DNA of 64,000 nucleotides. Origin: Sunxiuqinia sp965230765 (GTDB taxonomy: Bacteria; Bacteroidota; Bacteroidia; Bacteroidales; Prolixibacteraceae). The translations under genes and the position numbers were made by a program. Position 1 is the first letter of the stretch. Each line of letters opens with the position of its first letter. Positions 18,642 to 26,545 of this stretch are shown here, in pieces. Below the pieces are notes generated by a model. It was not told the origin of the DNA, did not search any database, and saw only the letters and a program-made list of their open reading frames with translations. Where the stretch lies: assembly GCA_965230765.1 (NCBI GenBank), contig CBDDLR010000001.1, positions 1,550,001-1,614,000 of the forward strand, written 5' to 3'.

Positions 18642-18676
18642 CTGAAAAATCAGTTAAACAACTTATGAGGCAGTTA
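18617..18676. promoter_or_regulatory. Three tandem 20-bp palindromic units, putative BlaI operators
   Basis: Units 18617-18636, 18637-18656 and 18657-18676 repeat with an exact 20-bp period. Each contains an AACTG-N6-CAGTT palindrome (18620-18635, 18640-18655); the third is degenerate on one side (AACTT-N6-CAGTT, 18660-18675). The TACA lead-in is shared by units 1 and 2 and becomes AACA in unit 3. A 20-bp period places successive dyads about two helical turns apart, so dimers could bind on one face of the DNA. Binding by BlaI is inference. Confidence 0.75.
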
Positions 18677-18707
18677 GCAATATTTTAAAGTGCAGATAAT
18701 AAGAGGA

Positions 18708-19883
18708 TTATGGGCTTATTTTTTTGATATGTTTTTCAGCAGTCAATTCAAAAATGATTTTCCCCCAAATAAGAACTGCTGGCAATGCTTTCAATGCATA
18801 TGGAATAATTATCTCCCTTCTAATGCTTGACGGGAAGATGTCTGTTGGTGAAAGCGAGGTGAGTATAAATGCTAAAATTATCAATGCAATGTCCAGTGGT
18901 TTCCTTTGTCCAGTAAAGAACCAGATTGCTACTCCGGACATAGCAATAATGAAGGTTGAAGACTCTGCCTTGTGGTTGAAAATGATTACCCAAATTAAAA
19001 TGGAGCAAAGTACCAACTGTCGAAAGTGAAGCGAATCGTATTTCTTGAATTGAACAAGTGGAATGCAGAATAAAACTGCCCCGGTAATTACGATCCATAT
19101 CTTACCAGGTTGAAAGTTGAACCAGGATTCCAATATTTTCAAGATTGAAATGCCAAGCGAAGCAGAGTGATCAGTTTGAACCAGGTTAAACCATTGCGAA
19201 TATAGGAACTTGAGTTGTTCAAAATCGATAACCAGTAGCGGTAGGAAAAAGAGCACAACACCCCATAAAGCTGTGTACAATGCAATCTTTCCTTTTTGCG
19301 GGTACAGTAGATAAAGGGCGAATGCTACCAGCCCAAATAATTTAATAAATACAGTTGACAGAATTAGCAGAGTCGCAATGGCTATCTTTTTCCGTTCGAG
19401 CATGCCAAAACCAAAAATGATTAAGCCAGCTGTTAAAGCATTGGATTGTTCATTTTGGAACGAAGTCATTGCCTCAATGAGGCAGTAAAACAGCATGAAG
19501 ATTTTTAGCCGATGATCAATTTTAGGCAAGTACAAGATTGCCAATAAAAACACCAGTGCATTGAGCAGGTTCCAAAGGCTTAACCCAATGGCATCGGGCA
19601 GGTTGGCAAATGCACCAAAAGCTAGAGAGAATGTAGGGCTGTACTTAAAAAGATCACCATGCTCATCGTAATAATGACAATATAGATCTTGATTATTGAC
19701 CAAATGAAAGTGCGAATGCTTAAAGATTACGTAGTTGTTATAAGCGGTGTATTGTGGGTATTTTTTGTTGGTTTGCAGGTATGACTGAATGCTTGCCGCC
19801 AGGGCAAAAATTAGATACACAACGATAATGATCCATCGTGTTTGCAATTCTGTAAGCTTTGTGGATAGCTTCATTTTTTTCAT
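18708..19883 (-). CDS. GT87/DUF2029-like polytopic membrane glycosyltransferase
   Basis: A 391-residue inner-membrane protein with about ten hydrophobic helices. The first loop carries DLYCHYYDEHGDLFKYSPTF; the combination of D-x-Y and the YSP motif is typical of DUF2029 (GT87) lipid-linked sugar transferases of the GT-C fold, and FKYSPTFSLAFGAFANLP matches well. Its start overlaps the AmpG-like gene by 4 nt, so it closes the recycling operon. The acceptor and donor are unknown; a polyprenyl-phosphate sugar donor is expected from the family. Confidence 0.72.
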   Translation of the reverse strand: MKKMKLSTKLTELQTRWIIIVVYLIFALAASIQSYLQTNKKYPQYTAYNNYVIFKHSHFHLVNNQDLYCHYYDEHGDLFKYSPTFSLAFGAFANLPDAIGLSLWNLLNALVFLLAILYLPKIDHRLKIFMLFYCLIEAMTSFQNEQSNALTAGLIIFGFGMLERKKIAIATLLILSTVFIKLFGLVAFALYLLYPQKGKIALYTALWGVVLFFLPLLVIDFEQLKFLYSQWFNLVQTDHSASLGISILKILESWFNFQPGKIWIVITGAVLFCIPLVQFKKYDSLHFRQLVLCSILIWVIIFNHKAESSTFIIAMSGVAIWFFTGQRKPLDIALIILAFILTSLSPTDIFPSSIRREIIIPYALKALPAVLIWGKIIFELTAEKHIKKISP

Positions 19884-21160
19884 TTCAATAGTTCTTCTTT
19901 TAAGCCAAATTTTGGATCAATTTTCAAATAATTCACCACAATAAAACCTGGTATGGTGCAAAGCATCACCCATACAAAAAACAGCTTGTAGCCCATGAGT
20001 TCCTGCAGCCAGCCACTAATCATTCCGGGTAGCATCATCCCCAGTGCCATAAATCCGGTACAGAGCGCGTAGTGGGCAGTCTGGTGTTTCCCCGATGAAA
20101 GGGAGATCATATACAGCATGTATGCCGTAAATCCAAAGCCGTAACCAAACTGTTCAATCACTACAGAACCTGTAATAACGCCTAGGTTTTCAGGCTGGAC
20201 ATAGGCCAAAAAAACGTAGACCAGGTTTGGTAGGTTCATGGCGAAAACCATTGGCCAAAGCCATTTTTTTAATCCGCACCTGGAGACCACAACACCTCCC
20301 AAAATTCCACCTAAAACCAATGCAATTACGCCAGCTGTACCATAGATAAATCCAATGTTGCTGGTGGATAACCCAAGTCCTCCTACATCTGCCTTGTCCA
20401 ACAAAAATGGAGAAGCCAATTTAACCAGCTGTGCTTCTCCGAGACGGAAAACCAAAATAAAGATTAGCCCGGTTATAATTCCTTCCTTTTTGAAAAAAGA
20501 CACAAATGTTTCCCAAAAGTCATTCATTAGTTGGTTGACGCTTTTTACTTTCCTGAAAACGTCTGTTTTTGGTTTGGGAAGAATAAAAAAGTGCCACAAA
20601 AAGAATGCTGTAAACAAGGCAGCAAAAATGAAGAACGTAATGCTCCATGCCCAGGAAGTTTTTTCGGCAATATTCTCTAATTCCCCGGCAAGAATGACCA
20701 ATGGTCCCTGTCCGGCGAGCATGGCAAAACGGTAAAAAGTATTTCGTATCCCTACAAAAAAGGCCTGATCGTGTTTTGATAATCCGAGCATGTAAAAGCC
20801 ATCGGCAGCAATATCGTGAGTGGCCGAACTAAAAGCCATGAGCCAAAGAAATGCCAGGCTGTACTGGAAAAAACTGCTGAGGTTCAGCGTAAAAGCCACT
20901 CCCGTAAGTGATGCGCCAACGACCAATTGCATACAGATAATCCAAAAACGTTTGGTACGGAGGTTGTCTACAATGGGGCTCCAAATGGGTTTGATAACCC
21001 ACGGAAGATAAAGCCAACTGGTGTAAAGTGCAATATCGGTGTTCGAAATCCCAAGTCGCTTGTACATGATCACTGAAACTGTCATTACAACAACGTAAGG
21101 CAAACCTTCAGCAAAATATAACGATGGAATCCAGGTCCAGGGATTTCTTGTTGACTTCAT
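19880..21160 (-). CDS. AmpG-like MFS permease (muropeptide or anhydro-disaccharide importer)
   Basis: A 426-residue, 12-helix transporter of the PAT/AmpG group. PSLYFAEGLPYVVV near the N-terminus, the DNLRTKRFW loop, ATHDIAADGFY and LVLGGILGGVVV are typical. AmpG imports GlcNAc-anhydroMurNAc (with or without peptide) from the periplasm for wall recycling. Neighbours are consistent: SpoIID/LytB 3 bp upstream, a GHL10 hydrolase and NagB further on. An exact substrate is inference; some Bacteroidota paralogs may take free MurNAc or other sugars. Confidence 0.85.
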   Translation of the reverse strand: MKSTRNPWTWIPSLYFAEGLPYVVVMTVSVIMYKRLGISNTDIALYTSWLYLPWVIKPIWSPIVDNLRTKRFWIICMQLVVGASLTGVAFTLNLSSFFQYSLAFLWLMAFSSATHDIAADGFYMLGLSKHDQAFFVGIRNTFYRFAMLAGQGPLVILAGELENIAEKTSWAWSITFFIFAALFTAFFLWHFFILPKPKTDVFRKVKSVNQLMNDFWETFVSFFKKEGIITGLIFILVFRLGEAQLVKLASPFLLDKADVGGLGLSTSNIGFIYGTAGVIALVLGGILGGVVVSRCGLKKWLWPMVFAMNLPNLVYVFLAYVQPENLGVITGSVVIEQFGYGFGFTAYMLYMISLSSGKHQTAHYALCTGFMALGMMLPGMISGWLQELMGYKLFFVWVMLCTIPGFIVVNYLKIDPKFGLKEELLK

Positions 21161-21163
21161 GCG

Positions 21164-22495
21164 TTAGTAGAATTTTTTTAATTCAGCACCCTTAAAATAA
21201 TGCTTTAAAATGGAATGGAACGAATATCCCTTTTCACCCATCATGGCAGCCCCAATTTGGCATAGGCCAACACCATGGCCCCAACCGGCCCCAACTAATA
21301 CAAATTGTTGAGGAATTTCATTCTGAATGTCGATGTGATCAACCACAAAAGTGGAACTGTATAAATGAGATGATGAAAGTGTTCTCCTTATTTCCAATTC
21401 TTTGCCAATTATCATGGATCGTTTTGTCCCCACGATTTTTAACTTGACCAAACGACCGGAGTATCCACGTTCAACTGGTACTAGTTTGATAATCTGACCA
21501 AAATCAATTCCGCTTCGTTGCTTTATAATTTCTGAAAGTTCGTTTTGCGAATAGCTCACTTTCCACCGAAAAAAATCAGATGTGGCCTGGTCAAAATCGG
21601 GTAAAACCTGCTTTAACGCCCTTTCGTTTTTGGTGTTGCAGAAAACATCGGGAGAACTTCGTATCCAATTTTCTGCTTCTACTTCATTGCGAAGATCAGT
21701 AACCAGCTCAGGCTTGGATTCAGCATCAACAATGCTGGTCAGGTAAGCATGTTCTTTGGGTTCCCAAACCAGCTCAAAGTTTTCAGAAATGCCACCACAG
21801 CATTTTGAAAAGCGGGCATCGCAAATTTCATCTTCGCTCATCAAAACCATTCCAAGGGTTTGATCAACTGCTTCCAGTGCTTTATCGCTGATTATTTTGG
21901 TAATTCCCTGGTAGCGCTGGCAATGATCGTCGGCACAAACATCAAACTTAGCATGGTCTTCACGGTCGTACCAGCGGGTTATTTCGTTTTCGGATTCGAA
22001 TGAGGTTTTATAGGAATTGGTAACATTCTTAGATTTTTCAATTTGTGCCAGCAACCAACTACGTGAAATAACGGCATGTGCTTTGAGCAATTCCGGAGAA
22101 CTGGTTGCACTCATTTCCGAAGAAATAACTGAACGTAAATATTCTTCAATTTGAACGATGTTTATTGCCCTTATTTTTCCCTCTTCAAGTATCAGCTTCA
22201 GTCCACCACGAAACTCTTGGTCCTCTTTTTGCTCCCAGTGAAAATCAACCCCAATCGTTACATTTTTTAAAAGAAGAGAAGAGTCGGGCTTAACTGGTTC
22301 AAAAATGATCTCATTGCGTTTGACAATCACCTTATTATCGGAAGAGTTCACGAGTATTTTCTGATTGTAGAAACTGGCTTTGAAAGATTTTGTGCCACCA
22401 ATTTTCTCTCCACACAAAAGGTATTCCCCATTAAGTTCAAACTCGATTTCAGACCCGGTTAAAATGCCCACATGTATTTTCGGTTGCTTGCTCAT
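21164..22495 (-). CDS. SpoIID/LytB domain protein, no evident export signal
   Basis: A 443-residue protein with a full SpoIID/LytB domain. EEYLRSVISSEMSATSSPELLKAHA holds the glutamate (in SSEM) that corresponds to the catalytic acid of SpoIID lytic transglycosylases; CCGGISENFELVW and GWGHGVGLCQIGA are also conserved. SpoIID acts on glycan strands stripped of stem peptides. Oddly, the N-terminus (MSKQPKIHVGILTGSEIEFEL) is not a signal peptide. Either it is exported unusually, the start is misjudged (no better one seen), or it works in the cytoplasm. It overlaps the DUF4922 gene by 4 nt. Confidence 0.85.
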   Translation of the reverse strand: MSKQPKIHVGILTGSEIEFELNGEYLLCGEKIGGTKSFKASFYNQKILVNSSDNKVIVKRNEIIFEPVKPDSSLLLKNVTIGVDFHWEQKEDQEFRGGLKLILEEGKIRAINIVQIEEYLRSVISSEMSATSSPELLKAHAVISRSWLLAQIEKSKNVTNSYKTSFESENEITRWYDREDHAKFDVCADDHCQRYQGITKIISDKALEAVDQTLGMVLMSEDEICDARFSKCCGGISENFELVWEPKEHAYLTSIVDAESKPELVTDLRNEVEAENWIRSSPDVFCNTKNERALKQVLPDFDQATSDFFRWKVSYSQNELSEIIKQRSGIDFGQIIKLVPVERGYSGRLVKLKIVGTKRSMIIGKELEIRRTLSSSHLYSSTFVVDHIDIQNEIPQQFVLVGAGWGHGVGLCQIGAAMMGEKGYSFHSILKHYFKGAELKKFY

Positions 22496-23451
22496 TTCGT
22501 ATTAACAAGTTTAGCTTTGAGTTCTTTTAACAAGTCTGCATCTATGGTCACCTGATGAAAAATACTTTCCAGGTCAGACTTGCTTATTTCTTCAAAATCT
22601 TTTTCCCTGGGAAGAATAACCAAACCACCCATCTCTGCAGAAGCCGGGCTCATCAGGATTTGCTCATCTCCTTCAGCAAAAAACTGCCAGGGGCGTTGTT
22701 TCTCACGGGGTAAAATAATCACCTGCCATCCTTTATCGTAGGTGCAAAGCACATTCATCATGGGTTCTTGGTCATCTTCCTGAAGGGGCAACAACTCATG
22801 AATTTTCTCAAACATGGCAACCAACATACTATCATTGTCAGCTTCAATCAATATAAAACTTCGCATGTATCCGGAGGTAATTAAATTCACCTTTATTTGC
22901 TCGTTTTCAATGATTGGGTCCCCAAATTGTTTTGCAATCTTCTTCGCTTCAGAAATAACAGGTAGCATGTTTATATTTCCAGCCTGAAAGTGAAAATGAT
23001 CGGGCGCAGATGCCCCGCATTTTGGCCCATTGTAGAACACAACGTGATCAGGAAGAACTTTTGAAAATTCGAGCATGTCTTTGAACCTACTAAAAATTTG
23101 TTGGGGAAGATGTTCGTTTAGAGCAATGGTTAAATGACTTGGAAAAACCGGGAACGGGTTGATCAAAATGGTGTATTGTTCGTTAAACGGGATGCCTTTT
23201 TGCTCTGTTGGGCGATTTTTTTCACAAAGGAAACAAGGACGTTCTCTGATGGATTTAGCATCTGTCTTTGCAGCAGTTGAACGGATTCGCTCCAGGTTGA
23301 ATTGCAGGGTTATCTGATACTTGCCACAGTCGATTGTCCGTTCACGGACTTTTTCTAACCCTTTGTAGTTGTTTTTCAGCAACTCCCAATCTTCTTTTTG
23401 CTGATTCAGTAAGTCCAGAACTTTTTCAGTGTATGTTATCTCAATATTCAA
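22492..23451 (-). CDS. DUF4922 HIT-superfamily-like nucleotidyltransferase or phosphorylase
   Basis: A 319-residue soluble protein. CFLCEKNRP resembles the zinc-site start of GalT-like proteins, FPSHLTIAL the substrate strand, and APDHFHFQAG the HxHxQ active site of HIT-family transferases and GDP-hexose phosphorylases. A phosphorolytic or nucleotidyl-transfer reaction on a nucleotide sugar is the family expectation; none has been shown here. It overlaps both the SpoIID gene and the GT2 gene by 4 nt, so the three are translationally coupled. Confidence 0.75.
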   Translation of the reverse strand: MNIEITYTEKVLDLLNQQKEDWELLKNNYKGLEKVRERTIDCGKYQITLQFNLERIRSTAAKTDAKSIRERPCFLCEKNRPTEQKGIPFNEQYTILINPFPVFPSHLTIALNEHLPQQIFSRFKDMLEFSKVLPDHVVFYNGPKCGASAPDHFHFQAGNINMLPVISEAKKIAKQFGDPIIENEQIKVNLITSGYMRSFILIEADNDSMLVAMFEKIHELLPLQEDDQEPMMNVLCTYDKGWQVIILPREKQRPWQFFAEGDEQILMSPASAEMGGLVILPREKDFEEISKSDLESIFHQVTIDADLLKELKAKLVNTK

Positions 23452-24887
23452 CGTTTGCGTTTGTTTAAATTGATCCGCGCTTTCAATTCAAAAGTCCGAA
23501 GCTGGTCTTTGTAAAGGTTATGGGCGTTTTCTTTTGCGATATCCAACGATGCATCTGAGTTTTCTTGCCAGCGCCGACAGCTGTAAATGGCCTCGTAAAT
23601 CCGTCCAATTTTGTATGTTCTGGAAATAGCCAACCCTACGGCATAATCTTCACCATAGCTTGTATTGGGCAAGTGTATGGCCTGAATAATCGGTTTGAAA
23701 AAAGCACGGGGTGCACCCAGTCCGTTGATGCGAAGTGCGTTGTTTGGCCCGTTTTCGGGTGTCCATTCCTTGTGGTCAATCAGGCCGGGAGGAATTTCCT
23801 CCAGATTGAAGTTGCACATCTGGTACGAGCCAATCACCATCGCACAATTTTCTTCGTAAAATTTATCCACGATTTTTTGCAGTGTGTTTTCATCTGAATA
23901 CAGATCATCACTGTCCAGCTGAACGACAAATTTTCCACACAGCGCATGATCAATGGCCACATTCCAGCAGCCACCAATTCCCAGATCAGTTCGTTCAGGG
24001 ATTGCCACAATCAATCGGTCGTCATTAAACTCACGAAGGAGCACGGAAGTTCCATCCGTGCTGAAATTATCCACCACGATTAAGTTAAATTCGAAATTGG
24101 TTTTTTGGGAAAGCACCGATTCTACTGCATCCTTGATTGTTTTTACCCGGTTGCGAACGGGAATAACCACAGTTGCCTCAACCGGGAACTCACCGGAAAA
24201 ATCAATTTCCTGAAAATTGGGTTCTAGAAAAGCCCCTACTTTTTGAAGGTGATCTGTACAAGCTTCCTCCATTTCCACTTGGATTTTTCGTGCTTCATCT
24301 TTTACATAGTCGAATTGCTTTTCCCCGGTTTTTCGGATATCCGATTCAATCATATGAAAAAGTGGTTCAGGAATGCGAACGATTTCACCGATTCGAGAAG
24401 CCAACAACTGCAAATTGTAATAACCAGCGTGATCCCATGATGATTCGATGTTAAGGTTTTCAAAAACCTCTTTCCTGAATAGTTGAACCGGCCCAAAATT
24501 AAAGTCGTCGCGGAGGCTGCCTTTCTGGTAGTCAATAACAGGGTGGTTGGATTGAACACCATCTTTTACTTCAACATAATCGCTGTAAATCATCATTGCC
24601 TGAGTGTTTTCAGCAAGCATGTGCATTCGTTCAATCGCGAATTGCCCAAGTTGAAAAGGGGTGTCTTTTAAAGCAATAAGCACATATTCCGATGAACATT
24701 TTTTTTGAACCTCAAGCATGTTCTTGCTCGAAAATGGATGTGGGTTCACCAGCAGTTCGGCATCGTTTACTTCAACCTTTTTATTGGAAATAATAGTGAC
24801 CGAGCTGACCAGTTCTGATTGATGAAGCTGGTCGATGGTATTTTGAGTAGCTTCTTTTCCTGTATATGCAATAAAACAATCAATCAT
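23448..24887 (-). CDS. Family 2 glycosyltransferase with N-terminal accessory domain
   Basis: A 479-residue protein. The C-terminal half (from about residue 215) is a GT-A family 2 transferase: ATVVIPVRNRVKTIKDAVES, VDNFSTDGT and LDSDDLYSDENTL with the DxD motif. The N-terminal ~200 residues look like a degenerate second GT-A-like fold. No membrane helix, so it acts in the cytoplasm. Its place between the DUF4922 enzyme and the GHL10 hydrolase, with 4-nt and 2-nt junctions, suggests it uses a nucleotide sugar handled by DUF4922. Acceptor unknown. Confidence 0.85.
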   Translation of the reverse strand: MIDCFIAYTGKEATQNTIDQLHQSELVSSVTIISNKKVEVNDAELLVNPHPFSSKNMLEVQKKCSSEYVLIALKDTPFQLGQFAIERMHMLAENTQAMMIYSDYVEVKDGVQSNHPVIDYQKGSLRDDFNFGPVQLFRKEVFENLNIESSWDHAGYYNLQLLASRIGEIVRIPEPLFHMIESDIRKTGEKQFDYVKDEARKIQVEMEEACTDHLQKVGAFLEPNFQEIDFSGEFPVEATVVIPVRNRVKTIKDAVESVLSQKTNFEFNLIVVDNFSTDGTSVLLREFNDDRLIVAIPERTDLGIGGCWNVAIDHALCGKFVVQLDSDDLYSDENTLQKIVDKFYEENCAMVIGSYQMCNFNLEEIPPGLIDHKEWTPENGPNNALRINGLGAPRAFFKPIIQAIHLPNTSYGEDYAVGLAISRTYKIGRIYEAIYSCRRWQENSDASLDIAKENAHNLYKDQLRTFELKARINLNKRKR

Positions 24888-24889
24888 GC

Positions 24890-26389
24890 TTATAATTTAA
24901 TAACGATGGGTTTTGTAGTTTTGCTTTCATTGTGTAACCTGTCAAGCGCACTTACCCGGATTGCATAATTTCGTTTTTGTCCTTTGCTTCTTTTCATTTT
25001 TATTTTTTGTGCAGAAGTAATTTCTTCAATGTAGTCGGAATTTTGAGGATCAAATAACTCGCCAGTAGGTGTTTTGTAAACGACATATCGTACCGCTTCG
25101 TTGAGATGGTCTGTTGCAAACGGTTTTTCCCATTTGATTGTCTTTCCGCTCTTTTTTATGTTGGTTGGCGCATCCGGGCTTTGACCGTCAATCCATGGCA
25201 TGACAGGGATAAGTGCCTTGTTTTTGTAAGCATCAGTTTGAAGTTTGCGTGTAAATTGATTTATGGGTTTTAGTAGGTGTTTAGCACTAAAAAAAGCACT
25301 GCCCTGGAAGTTGTCAAGTTCACGGGCAAGCTTGATTTGATCAATAAGCTGATCAGACGATTTCCATGCATCCTGTGCCCCCTGCGATTCCAGTTTGTAA
25401 ACAGCATGTCCAATGTAATATCCCCTTTCAAATGAATTTTCATTCCACCATTTCGAAAGCATATCAAAATCAACTGCCGGGTGCCTGATGTGCCAATACA
25501 GTTGGGGAAGCAAGTAGTCGATCCATCCTTCTTCCTGCCATTTGATTACATCGGCGTAAAGGTGGTCGTAATTTGTTGCACTGGCTGTCGATTCTGAGCC
25601 TTTCGGGTCATCACTTTTATTGCGCCAAACACCAAATGGGCTGATTCCAAACTTCACCCAGGGTTTGGTGGTTTTGATGGTTCTGCTCAATTTATTAATG
25701 ATCGAATTCACATTCTCCCGACGCCAATCATCAATATTTTCTGCTGTAAATTTACCATGGTGTCTTCGAAAAGAAGCGGTATCCGGAAAAGCTTCGCCAG
25801 ATATAGGGTAGGGGTAAAAATAGTCATCAAAGTGAATGGCATCAACATCGTATCTTCGAACAATGTCTTTTACAACTTTAGCAATAAAATCATGTGTTTC
25901 AGGCACACCGGGGTCGAAATATAAACGATCGCCATATTTTACAACCCAATCTTCATGTTCAAACGCAATGTGTGAGGCAGCAAGTGGTTCATCATATTTT
26001 AGGGCAAGCCGAAAAGGGTTCAGCCACGCATGAAATTCCATGCAGCGTTTATGGCTTTCTTCAATCCAAAATTTTAAAGGATCGTACCCTGGAGATTTGC
26101 CGGGAGTACCTGTGAGGTACCTTGACCAGGGTTCAAGCGTGGAGGGATAAAAGGCATCACTTGCCGGGCGGACCTGGAAAATGACTGCATTCAATCTATT
26201 TTTTTGCAGCGTATCCAAAATTCGGATGGCCTCATCTTTTTGTTCTTTCACGGACAATCCCGGTTTTGATGGCCAATCGATATTGGCAACTGTGGCAACC
26301 CATGCAGCACGAAATTCCCTTTTGGGGGATTGCTGGCTGTATGTAGAAAATGAAATAAATACGAGTATGAAAAAAATACAATAACGCAT
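24890..26389 (-). CDS. GHL10/DUF187 (YngK-like) glycosidase, exported
   Basis: A 499-residue hydrolase with a signal peptide (IFFILVFISFSTYSQQ). RAAWVATVANIDWPSKPG opens the TIM-barrel GHL10 domain; QVRPASDAFYPS, DAIHFDDYFYPYP and LYWHIRHPAVDFDML are conserved. The C-terminal ~90 residues look like a fibronectin type III-like module. Bacillus YngK and related proteins have been reported to act on glycan strands lacking peptides. It is the first gene of the operon running to 18708, and a terminator separates it from nagB. Confidence 0.88.
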   Translation of the reverse strand: MRYCIFFILVFISFSTYSQQSPKREFRAAWVATVANIDWPSKPGLSVKEQKDEAIRILDTLQKNRLNAVIFQVRPASDAFYPSTLEPWSRYLTGTPGKSPGYDPLKFWIEESHKRCMEFHAWLNPFRLALKYDEPLAASHIAFEHEDWVVKYGDRLYFDPGVPETHDFIAKVVKDIVRRYDVDAIHFDDYFYPYPISGEAFPDTASFRRHHGKFTAENIDDWRRENVNSIINKLSRTIKTTKPWVKFGISPFGVWRNKSDDPKGSESTASATNYDHLYADVIKWQEEGWIDYLLPQLYWHIRHPAVDFDMLSKWWNENSFERGYYIGHAVYKLESQGAQDAWKSSDQLIDQIKLARELDNFQGSAFFSAKHLLKPINQFTRKLQTDAYKNKALIPVMPWIDGQSPDAPTNIKKSGKTIKWEKPFATDHLNEAVRYVVYKTPTGELFDPQNSDYIEEITSAQKIKMKRSKGQKRNYAIRVSALDRLHNESKTTKPIVIKL

Positions 26390-26490
26390 GAATGAATAGC
26401 TTGATATTTTATGCTTGAATAATCAAAGTACCAAGATACTATTCAAAAATTAAAGTTTTGAAAAATGATCGCTGAATTCGTGGTATTGTT

Positions 26491-26521
26491 GAAAAGAAAA
26501 GCCCCGAAACACTTCGAGGCT
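26491..26521 (-). terminator. Terminator after the nagB-PIG-L gene
   Basis: AGCCCCGAA (26500-26508) and TTCGAGGCT (26513-26521) form a stem with one C-A mismatch and a 4-nt loop. On the minus strand a T-rich tract (26499-26491) follows. It suggests the GHL10 operon has its own promoter between 26390 and 26490. Confidence 0.75.
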
Positions 26522-26545
26522 GTATGATTTATTGTTGAATGTTTG

